NCBI GenBank assembly: GCA_964626625.1
Contig: CAZVFV010000022.1
Coordinates: 1-11,650 of the forward strand
Origin: CAYZPE01 sp964626625
GTDB taxonomy: Bacteria; Patescibacteriota; Minisyncoccia; Phycocordibacterales; CAYZPE01
Direction: 5' to 3'
DNA: 11,650 nucleotides
Position 1 is the first letter of the stretch; the number at the start of each line of letters is the position of its first letter. The notes beneath the pieces are model-generated. The model searched no databases and had not been told where the DNA came from. It saw only the letters and a list, made by a program, of their open reading frames with translations. The position numbers and the translations under genes were made by a program. Of the stretch, positions 1 through 5,794 are shown piece after piece.

Positions 1-55
1 AACTGCTGACCTCGTCATTACCAATGACGTGCTCTACCAACTGAGCTACAACGGC
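1..55 (-). tRNA. tRNA-Thr (GGU anticodon), 3' part cut by window edge
   Basis: Read on the minus strand, the sequence starts with GCCGTTG (acceptor 5' strand, beginning at 55). T8-A9 follow, then a D-arm with GCTC...GAGC pairing and the GTTGGTAGA loop, and an anticodon stem CGTCA/TGACG closing the loop TTGGTAA. The anticodon GGT lies at 22-20, which reads ACC/ACU Thr codons. A variable loop and the start of the T-arm follow, and the window ends at about the T-loop, so the 3' acceptor strand is missing. Nothing in the visible part looks degenerate. A promoter candidate lies about 30 bp upstream. Confidence 0.93.
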
Positions 56-86
56 GGTATTGAGTATTGATATATAGTACTTTCGA

Positions 87-115
87 ATAGTAATATACTT
101 CTCTTTAATTTTCAA
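87..115 (-). promoter_or_regulatory. Sigma-70-type promoter for tRNA-Thr
   Basis: On the minus strand, TTGAAA (115-110) is followed after exactly 17 bp by TACTAT (92-87). This puts the likely transcription start near 80, about 25 nt before the mature tRNA 5' end. The spacing is ideal and the hexamers are close to consensus. The surroundings are AT-rich, so chance matches are possible. Confidence 0.5.
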
Positions 116-167
116 TTTGATATTATAAATTTACCACAAAGACAGGAAGAGAGAATTACAATAATCG

Positions 168-246
168 GGCAGGACTCGGTCAGATACCGAGCTTAATATC
201 ATCCTTGAGGGTTTTGAACCAGAGTTGATATCCTGTAGGTTTTTTT
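168..246 (+). ncRNA. Candidate structured RNA with poly-U end
   Basis: This tract upstream of prfB has no ORF but can fold as a three-way junction. An outer stem CAGGA (170-174) pairs with TCCTG (231-235). Inside it lie a 6-bp hairpin CTCGGT/ACCGAG with a 5-nt loop (175-191) and a short GGTT/AACC hairpin (210-220). Seven Ts (240-246) follow the closing stem, as in an intrinsic terminator. I do not recognise a known riboswitch or ncRNA family. It may be an independent small RNA or part of the prfB leader. The stems are short, so a chance fold is possible. Confidence 0.25.
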
Positions 247-283
247 CTTTCTGTCACTTGTAACTATGATAGGTAAAGTGGTA

Positions 284-336
284 GCCATCCGTTTATTTGG
301 TCCTGTGTGTAAGGGTCAAGTCGGATGGCTTTTTTA
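284..336 (+). terminator. Long hairpin with U-tract in front of prfB (terminator or attenuator)
   Basis: GCCATCCG (284-291) pairs perfectly with CGGATGGC (322-329). The interior can pair further as TTGGTCC with GGGTCAA, using two G-U wobbles, and six Ts (330-335) follow at once. This is a textbook intrinsic terminator, yet no plus-strand protein gene lies upstream in the window. It either ends a small RNA from 130-280 or acts as an attenuator in the prfB leader. A possible -10 box, TATGAT (265-270), sits just before it. Confidence 0.6.
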
Positions 337-352
337 TTTATCTTACTTCTCC

Positions 353-358
353 TATACT
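353..358 (+). promoter_or_regulatory. -10 box candidate for a leaderless prfB transcript
   Basis: TATACT ends 7 nt before the chosen prfB ATG at 366, so transcription would start at or next to the start codon. There is no usable Shine-Dalgarno sequence in front of 366, which fits a leaderless mRNA. No good -35 is visible: the position is occupied by the T-tract of the preceding terminator. Confidence 0.3.
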
Positions 359-365
359 AGGCAGT

Positions 366-1241
366 ATGAGTGCTGAACTGCAATTAAAAATACAAGAGCT
401 TGAAAATCAAATGTCCGCTCCTGATTTTTGGAACGACAAACATAAGGCTCAGGCGATTATAAAAGAAATACAAGATCTTAAAGACAAACTTTCTGGTGTT
501 GGAAAATACGATAAAGGAGATGCTCTTATGACTATTTTCTCTGGTGCCGGTGGAGATGATGCTGAGGATTTTTCGGGAATGTTATTTAGTATGTACTCAA
601 AATATATTGAATCTCAAGGCTTCGATTGGAGCGTGGTTCACAAGCACGAAAATGATCATGGAGGATTTCGAAATATCACTATTGATATAAAAGGTAAGGG
701 TGTTTACGGCACTTTGAAAAACGAATCAGGAGTTCATAGGCTTGTTCGGATTTCTCCCTTTAATGCAAAAAAACTTCGACACACTTCTTTTTCTCTTGTT
801 GAAGTAATACCAAAATTTGAAAAAGCTGAAGACTTTGTAATTCCTGTAGAAGAGCTTCGGTTTGAATTTTCCCGTTCGAGTGGTCCGGGAGGGCAAAATG
901 TGAACAAAAGAGAAACAGCTGTTCGAGCTGTTCATATACCAACAAATCTTGCTGTGCATTCAGAATCTGAACGAAGTCAGGCTCAAAATAAAGAAAAAGC
1001 ACTTCAGATTTTAAAAGGAAAATTATATAAAATAAGTGAAGAAGAACGAGTGAAGAAAGAAAAAGGAATGTATATTTCAAAAACAACTCAAATTGAATGG
1101 GGTAATCAAATTCGATCATATGTAATGCATCCCTATAAGATGGTTAAAGACCATCGAACTGATGTGGAAGTATCTTCGGTTGATAAGGTTTTAGCAGGTG
1201 ATATTCAAGGTTTTATTGATGCTGAGAAGGATTTGAGTTAG
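366..1241 (+). CDS. prfB: Peptide chain release factor 2 (RF2) with shortened helical domain
   Basis: RF2 recognises UAA and UGA stop codons in the ribosomal A site and triggers hydrolysis of peptidyl-tRNA. The 291-residue product has the RF2 anticodon-like SPF motif (residues 130-132) and the catalytic GGQ loop (GPGGQNVN, 173-180). The 45-residue spacing between them equals that of E. coli RF2. The C-terminal domain (GNQIRSYV, KDHRTDVE) is also typical. E. coli RF2 is 365 residues long. The shortfall lies entirely before SPF: about 25 residues at the N-terminus and about 50 within helical domain 1, between KDKL and GDAL. I chose ATG 366 because the longer frame from GTG 297 begins inside the terminator hairpin and gives unrelated residues. 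The CUU-UGA-C autoregulatory frameshift is not present: homology begins right about where that site would lie. ftsE follows from its own promoter. Confidence 0.93.
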   Translation: MSAELQLKIQELENQMSAPDFWNDKHKAQAIIKEIQDLKDKLSGVGKYDKGDALMTIFSGAGGDDAEDFSGMLFSMYSKYIESQGFDWSVVHKHENDHGGFRNITIDIKGKGVYGTLKNESGVHRLVRISPFNAKKLRHTSFSLVEVIPKFEKAEDFVIPVEELRFEFSRSSGPGGQNVNKRETAVRAVHIPTNLAVHSESERSQAQNKEKALQILKGKLYKISEEERVKKEKGMYISKTTQIEWGNQIRSYVMHPYKMVKDHRTDVEVSSVDKVLAGDIQGFIDAEKDLS

Positions 1242-1243
1242 TT

Positions 1244-1273
1244 TTTACGGCTATTAAAAGATCATGATATACT
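1244..1273 (+). promoter_or_regulatory. Extended -10 promoter for ftsEX
   Basis: TTTACG (1244-1249), 18 bp, then TGA-TATACT (1265-1273), an extended -10 element. It begins just after the prfB stop codon and puts the start near 1280, about 30 nt before the ftsE ATG. The leader contains a weak GCTG/CAGC hairpin but no terminator. Confidence 0.5.
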
Positions 1274-1310
1274 GATAGACGTGCTGTATTTTTCAGCCCT
1301 TCTTTGGTTT

Positions 1311-2010
1311 ATGATTTATTTTGATAAAGTATCAAAAATATATGCAGATAAGTCTATTGCCCTCAAGGACATTACTTTTTCAATTGAACCAAAAGAATTT
1401 GTGACTATTGTGGGTCATTCAGGTGCAGGAAAAACAACTCTTTTAAAAATGATCCTTGCGGAGGAGAAGCCTTCGGAAGGTAGTGTTTTTTTTGAGTCTA
1501 CAAATATAAATAGTTTACGTAAACATCAAATAAACATGTATAGAAGAAGAATAGGTGTTGTATTTCAGGATTTTCGATTACTTCCCAATAAAACTGTTTA
1601 CGAAAACATTGCATTTGCCATGGAAGCTGCAGGCAGAAATGATGAAGAGATTGAGTCTGACGTTCCCCACGTTCTTGAGCTTGTTGATTTGGAGCATAAA
1701 ATTTGGAATTTTCCTCGTGAACTTTCAGGAGGGGAGCGTCAACGAGTTGCAATCGCACGAGCTATTGTGAATCAGCCTGATGTGGTAATTGCTGATGAGC
1801 CAACAGGAAATCNNNNNNNNNNCAGGAAATCTTGATCCAATTAGTACCTACGACGTCGTGCAGGTATTTAAAAAGATAAATGATTTAGGAACGATGATTT
1901 TACTTACTACTCATAATAAAGGAGTGGTAGATGCTTTAGGTGGTCGAGTTATTACTATGGAAGGTGGAACTATTCTTCGTGATGATCCTAAGGGTGGATA
2001 TGTTTTATAA
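1311..2010 (+). CDS. ftsE: Cell division ATP-binding protein FtsE (split by a false assembly gap)
   Basis: FtsE is the cytoplasmic ATPase of the FtsEX complex, which regulates peptidoglycan hydrolases at the division septum. Visible motifs from ATG 1311 are Walker A GHSGAGKT (35-42), Q-loop Q86 (VVFQDF), signature LSGGERQ (138-144), Walker B VVIADEP (158-164) with catalytic Glu163, a D-loop GNLDP, and an H-loop LLTTHN downstream of the gap. Ten Ns interrupt the gene after DEPTGN. The nine bases before the Ns are repeated directly after them, and removing 19 nt (1813-1831) restores DEPTGNLDPIS in frame. This gives 226 residues, close to the family's usual 220-230. The start at MIYFDKV was chosen over GTG 1281 because FtsE proteins begin at this point. 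There is no clear Shine-Dalgarno sequence. ftsX follows after 18 nt. Confidence 0.95.
1804..1831. other. Assembly gap (10 N) flanked by a duplicated 9-mer
   Basis: CAGGAAATC occurs at 1804-1812 and again at 1823-1831, on either side of ten Ns (1813-1822). The two contig ends therefore overlap. The gap has no real length: the true sequence contains one copy, and deleting 19 nt restores the ftsE frame. Confidence 0.95.
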
Positions 2011-2028
2011 TAGGCGAAATAAAAACTT

Positions 2029-2955
2029 ATGATACTTACTAATGTTAAAAGAATTTTAAAAGCGGGATTTTTTAATTTTTGGCGAAATGGTTTTGTTTCT
2101 TTGTCATCGGTTCTTGTTATGACTATTACTCTGCTTGCTATCGGAGCGGTTATATTTATGGGAGTAATTTTGAATACATCTCTTTCTGAAATAAAAAGTA
2201 AGGTAGGTGTTAACGTGTACTTTGTAACCACAGCTACAGAAAATGAGGTGTTAGGACTTAAAACTGAACTTGAGGCACTACCTGAAGTAGATGAGGTTTT
2301 TTATACATCTCGAGATGAGGCATTAGCACAATTTAAGGCGCGCCACGCTGATAATGAAATAACACTTCAGGTTTTAGGTGAGCTCGATGAAAACCCTCTT
2401 GGAGCATCTCTTGCTGTTCGAGCAAAAGACCCTACTCAATATCAACTTATTGCTCAGTTTGTGCAGGATAAAAATATTCTTTCTTCAAATGGTATACCGA
2501 TTGTTGATAAGGTAAATTACACAGATAAGGCTGTTATTATTGAGCGTCTTACAAAAGTTATTTCATCTACTGAAAAATTGAGTGTCATAGTAACTCTCGT
2601 ATTAGTTATAGTTTCAATTTTAATTACACTCAACACTGTTCGTTTAGCTATTTATACATCTCGAGAAGAAATATCTGTTATGAAGCTTGTGGGGGCAAGT
2701 TCTGGTTATATTCAAGGACCTTTCATTGTAACTGGTGTTATGTACGGTTTAATTGCTGGATGTATTTCACTTACCTTACTCTATCCATTCACGTACTGGC
2801 TTGGTGGTTTAACTCAAGATTTTTTTGTAGGTCTTAATGTTTTTAACTATTATCTGGCTCATTTTGGGCAAATTTTCTTCATTATTATGAGTTCTGGGGT
2901 TGTTATTGGTGCAATTTCGAGTTTTATTGGTACAAAAAGGTATTTAGACCTGTAA
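2029..2955 (+). CDS. ftsX: Cell division protein FtsX
   Basis: FtsX is the membrane subunit of FtsEX. It transmits FtsE ATP hydrolysis to periplasmic or extracellular cell-wall hydrolases and their activators. The 308-residue protein has the family's four-helix plan: a cytoplasmic N-terminus, TM1 at about 21-48, an extracytoplasmic domain at about 50-180, and TM2-TM4 at about 183-207, 231-255 and 281-303. The conserved FtsX segment NTVRLAIYTSREEISVMKLVGA (part of 202-223) follows TM2 and is the likely contact for FtsE. The extracytoplasmic segment contains the usual FtsX block LPEVDEVFYTSRDEAL. The length is normal. It lies 18 nt after ftsE without a visible promoter, so the two are co-transcribed. 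No strong ribosome-binding site is seen before ATG 2029. Confidence 0.95.
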   Translation: MILTNVKRILKAGFFNFWRNGFVSLSSVLVMTITLLAIGAVIFMGVILNTSLSEIKSKVGVNVYFVTTATENEVLGLKTELEALPEVDEVFYTSRDEALAQFKARHADNEITLQVLGELDENPLGASLAVRAKDPTQYQLIAQFVQDKNILSSNGIPIVDKVNYTDKAVIIERLTKVISSTEKLSVIVTLVLVIVSILITLNTVRLAIYTSREEISVMKLVGASSGYIQGPFIVTGVMYGLIAGCISLTLLYPFTYWLGGLTQDFFVGLNVFNYYLAHFGQIFFIIMSSGVVIGAISSFIGTKRYLDL

Positions 2956-2971
2956 ACTTCTGCTTATTTAG

Positions 2972-2980
2972 TGATATAAT
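2972..2980 (+). promoter_or_regulatory. Extended -10 promoter in front of pyrG leader
   Basis: TGA-TATAAT (2972-2980) is a consensus -10 with the TGn extension, located 17 nt past the ftsX stop. A -35 is poor (TGTAAA, 2951-2956, 18-bp spacer), as is usual for extended -10 promoters. The expected start is near 2987, upstream of a hairpin terminator and about 90 nt before pyrG. Confidence 0.5.
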
Positions 2981-3005
2981 TATTTTGTTATTTGAAAGAT
3001 GAAAT

Positions 3006-3040
3006 CAAAAAGAGTGGAGCCTATACTCCTCTCTTTTTTT
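3006..3040 (+). terminator. Intrinsic terminator between ftsX and pyrG (possible pyrG attenuator)
   Basis: AGAGTGGAG (3011-3019) pairs with CTCCTCTCT (3026-3034) with a single T-T mismatch and a 6-nt loop. The arms are flanked by an A-run on the left and T-run 3034-3040 on the right. It could simply end the ftsEX transcript. However, it lies downstream of a good -10 box and upstream of pyrG, so any transcript from that promoter must pass it to reach pyrG. Confidence 0.65.
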
Positions 3041-3078
3041 GTTGAAACACTTTTAATAGTTTTAATTTGTTTGTAAGG

Positions 3079-4722
3079 ATGAAAAAAGGTCATAAATACA
3101 TATTTGTTGTTGGGGGTGTAATGTCCGGTGTTGGAAAAGGTATCGCCGCTTCTTCGATTGGTAAAATACTTCAAGCTAAGGGGTATAAGGTAAATCCAGT
3201 AAAGGTAGATCCATATCTTAACGTTGATGCAGGAACAATGAATCCAACTGAACATGGAGAAGTTTTTGTGCTTGATTCTGGGCTTGAGACAGATCAGGAT
3301 ATGGGTAACTACGAGCGTTTTATGGATCTTGATCTTACGGCAGAAGATTATATAACGAGTGGTATGGTTTATAAGGCGGTTATAGATAGAGAGCGCAATC
3401 TTGGTTATAAAGGAAAATGTGTTGAAGCGATTCCGCATATTACGGATGAAATCACAAGACGTATTCATAAAGCTGCAGAGACAAACGGATCACAAATTTC
3501 TTTGATTGAGATCGGAGGGACGATTGGTGACTATCAAAATGCAATGTTTATTGAAGCGGCGCGTGTTCTTAAAATCAAGAACCCAAATGATGTAATTTTT
3601 ATAATGGTAAGTTACTTGCCGGTTCCTTCAAAACTTGGAGAAATGAAGACTCGTCCAACTCAGAATGCTGTGCATCAACTAAACTCATATGGTGTTCAGG
3701 CGGATATTATTATTGCTCGAAGTGCGGTTCCGCTCGACAAGCGTCGTAAAGAAAAGATTTCGATTTCATGTAGTATTCCAGTTGAAAACGTTATCTCTGC
3801 TCCAGATATAGAAAGTGTTTACGATGTTCCTCTTAATTTTGAAAAAGATAAAATTGGCGACACTATTCTCAAGGCCCTCAAACTCAAGAATAAAAGTGCG
3901 CGCAACGGTTTGAATCCGTGGAAACAGTTTGCAGCACGAGTAAAGAACGGGGAGGGTGAAGTTAATATTGCTGTGGTGGGTAAATACTTTGATACAGGAG
4001 ACTTTGTGCTTTCAGATGCCTATGTTTCTGTTATTGAAGCAATCAAATTCTCTGCTTTTAAAGTTGGAGTAAAGCCAAAGCTACACTGGCTAAGTTCGAA
4101 AGATTTTGAAACTGATCCGAAGAAAGTGAAAGAGCTTTCGAATTTTGATGGAGTTATTGTTCCTGGAGGATTTGGTGAGACTGGCATTGAAGGAAAGATT
4201 AATGTGATTAAGTACGTCAGAGAAAATAAAATTCCTTACTTAGGACTTTGTTATGGTATGCAATTAGCTGTTATTGAATATGCGCGAAATGTTGCGGGAC
4301 TTGTTGGGGCAAATACTGCAGAAATCAATCCAAAGGCTCCACATGTAGTTATTGATATTATGCCTGAGCAGAAAAAACTTTTGGCGGAAAATAAGTATGG
4401 CGCTTCAATGCGACTTGGTGGGTATCCAGCGCTTCTGAAATCAAAAACAATAGCAAGAGACGCGTACGGTGCGGCTGAAATTCGTGAACGTCATCGTCAT
4501 CGTTATGAAGTGAATCCTGAATATATAGAGAAAATAGAAAATGCGGGGCTAGTCTTTTCAGGTACCTCTCCAGATGGAAAGCTTATGGAAATTGCTGAAC
4601 TTCCGCGTGAAGTGCACCCATTCTTTTTAGGAACACAATTTCATCCAGAACTTCTTGCGCGACCCCTTCACCCGCATCCACTTTTTACAGAGTTTATAAA
4701 AGTAGCGATAAAAAATAAATAG
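3079..4722 (+). CDS. pyrG: CTP synthase
   Basis: PyrG makes CTP from UTP, ATP and glutamine, the last step of pyrimidine nucleotide synthesis. The 547-residue protein has the normal two-domain plan. The N-terminal synthetase domain carries the P-loop region GGVMSGVGKG and the conserved block DPYLNVDAGTMNP...HGEVFVLDSGLETDQDMGNYERF. The C-terminal class I glutamine amidotransferase domain carries PGGFG, nucleophile Cys391 in GLCYGMQ, and the His522/Glu524 pair in FHPE. All catalytic residues are present. ATG 3079 was chosen because MKKGHKYIFVVGGV matches the family start. A TTG at 3067 would add only four residues. A GTAAGG sequence abuts the ATG but is too close to be a normal Shine-Dalgarno site. 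The gene ends at a strong bidirectional terminator facing a convergent gene. Confidence 0.97.
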   Translation: MKKGHKYIFVVGGVMSGVGKGIAASSIGKILQAKGYKVNPVKVDPYLNVDAGTMNPTEHGEVFVLDSGLETDQDMGNYERFMDLDLTAEDYITSGMVYKAVIDRERNLGYKGKCVEAIPHITDEITRRIHKAAETNGSQISLIEIGGTIGDYQNAMFIEAARVLKIKNPNDVIFIMVSYLPVPSKLGEMKTRPTQNAVHQLNSYGVQADIIIARSAVPLDKRRKEKISISCSIPVENVISAPDIESVYDVPLNFEKDKIGDTILKALKLKNKSARNGLNPWKQFAARVKNGEGEVNIAVVGKYFDTGDFVLSDAYVSVIEAIKFSAFKVGVKPKLHWLSSKDFETDPKKVKELSNFDGVIVPGGFGETGIEGKINVIKYVRENKIPYLGLCYGMQLAVIEYARNVAGLVGANTAEINPKAPHVVIDIMPEQKKLLAENKYGASMRLGGYPALLKSKTIARDAYGAAEIRERHRHRYEVNPEYIEKIENAGLVFSGTSPDGKLMEIAELPREVHPFFLGTQFHPELLARPLHPHPLFTEFIKVAIKNK

Positions 4723-4734
4723 AAGTTAGGATAT

Positions 4735-4775
4735 AAAAAAACACAGGTTTCGCGAAGCGAAACCTGTGTTTTTTT
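4735..4775. terminator. Bidirectional terminator between convergent pyrG and the secreted-protein gene
   Basis: A perfect 13-bp stem (4741-4753 with 4757-4769, arms ACACAGGTTTCGC and complement) closes a GAA loop. It has an A-run on the left (4735-4740) and a T-run on the right (4769-4775), so it works as an intrinsic terminator on both strands. It sits 18 nt after pyrG and about 30 nt after the end of the minus-strand gene. Confidence 0.92.
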
Positions 4776-4805
4776 GTTTCTACTCTAAAAGATAACATCC
4801 AAAAG

Positions 4806-5717
4806 CTATAAGTTTATGTTTCTGATGATTTCCACGTTATCTACTACATTAAGATCTTCTTCTGTAATATTTCCCCAGAAGCGAATAGTGTCGCCAACAA
4901 CAAAACGGGCAAGGAGAGCGGATGAGCGATTAGCGCGAAGAATTGCAGTTTTTGAACTAAGCTTTACGGTATAGTCTTTACCCTCAGCACTTATGATGAG
5001 TGTTGTTGGCAGACTTGCTCCGCGAACTTCTTTTAATGTTCCTTTAAAATTTCGAGGAAGAAAAGTTGTTTTATTTATATAGACTTCCACAGTGCGACTT
5101 TTTAGAATTTTCTTGGATGTATCATACACACCTTTTGCATATACAAGAGTATCTCCAGCACGAATATCTACTGGTCGCATAGTTAATGATCCTTTCGTAA
5201 TAACTGTATTTCCATCGTTGTTGATCTCGATTAAACCTTTTTCATTTGTTTGAGCTTTAAGTGTTGAGCCTCCACCGATAGTTTCTGTAATAGTTCCAGA
5301 AACTCGAACTTCATCTTCGGTAAAAATACTTATATCTTTGATACTTGTTGCTTTGATTGAAAAGGAGTCAGCACCTTGTTCAAGGTTTCCTTCAATAACA
5401 AGCCAGTCTCCAGCAGTAATATCAGAGAAGCTAAGCGCACCGCCTAGGCGTCTTGTGAGCTTGGTATTCGAATCAGTTTTTATGGTAAGTCGTAGAAAAG
5501 CATTTTCCCAAATGAATCGTGCAAAGAGAGTGTTTCCTGCAATTTGGAGCACTTTTACTCCTTGAGCGGAAACTTTGCCGTCTTTAAAGACGTGTATTTC
5601 TGGTGGAAAACCCTCTGTTCCTGAGAGGTTATTTATTTCTGCAGATACAGGAATAAGACTTCCTAAGATAGATACAATAAGAGTGAGGGTTATAAGGGCT
5701 GTTTTTCTAAAATTCAT
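4806..5717 (-). CDS. Secreted protein with three tandem DUF5666-like beta-rich repeats
   Basis: The 303-residue protein begins with a clear Sec signal peptide: MNFRK, a hydrophobic stretch from residue 7 to 22, then a probable cleavage site VSA/E after 26. The rest divides into three repeats at about 53-131, 136-214 and 223-300. Each starts with a G-x-L/I strand (GTITE, GTLKE). Each also holds a short acidic or basic loop, a GD turn (AGDWLVIEG, AGDTLVYAKG, VGDTIRFWG) and a closing strand such as IKATSIKDI or VDNVEIIRN. The GD turns fall at about 103, 188 and 275, a period of roughly 86 residues. This resembles the DUF5666/OB-like fold. No catalytic residues or cysteines stand out. A structural or ligand-binding role at the cell surface is an inference. 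It lies downstream of typA but is separated from it by a terminator, so it probably has its own promoter in the AT-rich 5718-5752 stretch. Confidence 0.8.
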   Translation of the reverse strand: MNFRKTALITLTLIVSILGSLIPVSAEINNLSGTEGFPPEIHVFKDGKVSAQGVKVLQIAGNTLFARFIWENAFLRLTIKTDSNTKLTRRLGGALSFSDITAGDWLVIEGNLEQGADSFSIKATSIKDISIFTEDEVRVSGTITETIGGGSTLKAQTNEKGLIEINNDGNTVITKGSLTMRPVDIRAGDTLVYAKGVYDTSKKILKSRTVEVYINKTTFLPRNFKGTLKEVRGASLPTTLIISAEGKDYTVKLSSKTAILRANRSSALLARFVVGDTIRFWGNITEEDLNVVDNVEIIRNINL

Positions 5718-5752
5718 ATAATATTATTATTGACAATACAAGCTTTCTATCA

Positions 5753-5783
5753 TAAAAAAAGCCCCTTTTCAAGGGCTCTTTTT
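5753..5783 (-). terminator. Terminator after typA
   Basis: On the minus strand AGCCC (5777-5773) pairs with GGGCT (5764-5760), and seven Ts (5760-5754) follow. A T-run also follows on the plus strand, but no plus-strand gene needs it. It ends typA 12 bp after the stop codon. Confidence 0.85.
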
Positions 5784-5794
5784 GTATTTACTTT

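Noticed and set aside
297..365. Longer N-terminus for RF2 from GTG 297
   Set aside because: The extra 23 residues start inside the terminator hairpin loop and show no RF2 similarity. Family-like sequence begins at ATG 366.
760..1119. Minus-strand frame of about 119 codons inside prfB
   Set aside because: Composition is a low-complexity Leu/Phe-rich shadow of a well-supported gene, with no start context.
1311..2010. ftsE as a pseudogene or frameshifted gene
   Set aside because: The frame break coincides with the N-run, and the flanking duplication explains it fully. All ATPase motifs are intact after closure.
4741..4769. Palindrome after pyrG as a REP-like repeat
   Set aside because: A- and T-runs on both sides and the convergent genes make a bidirectional terminator the simpler explanation.
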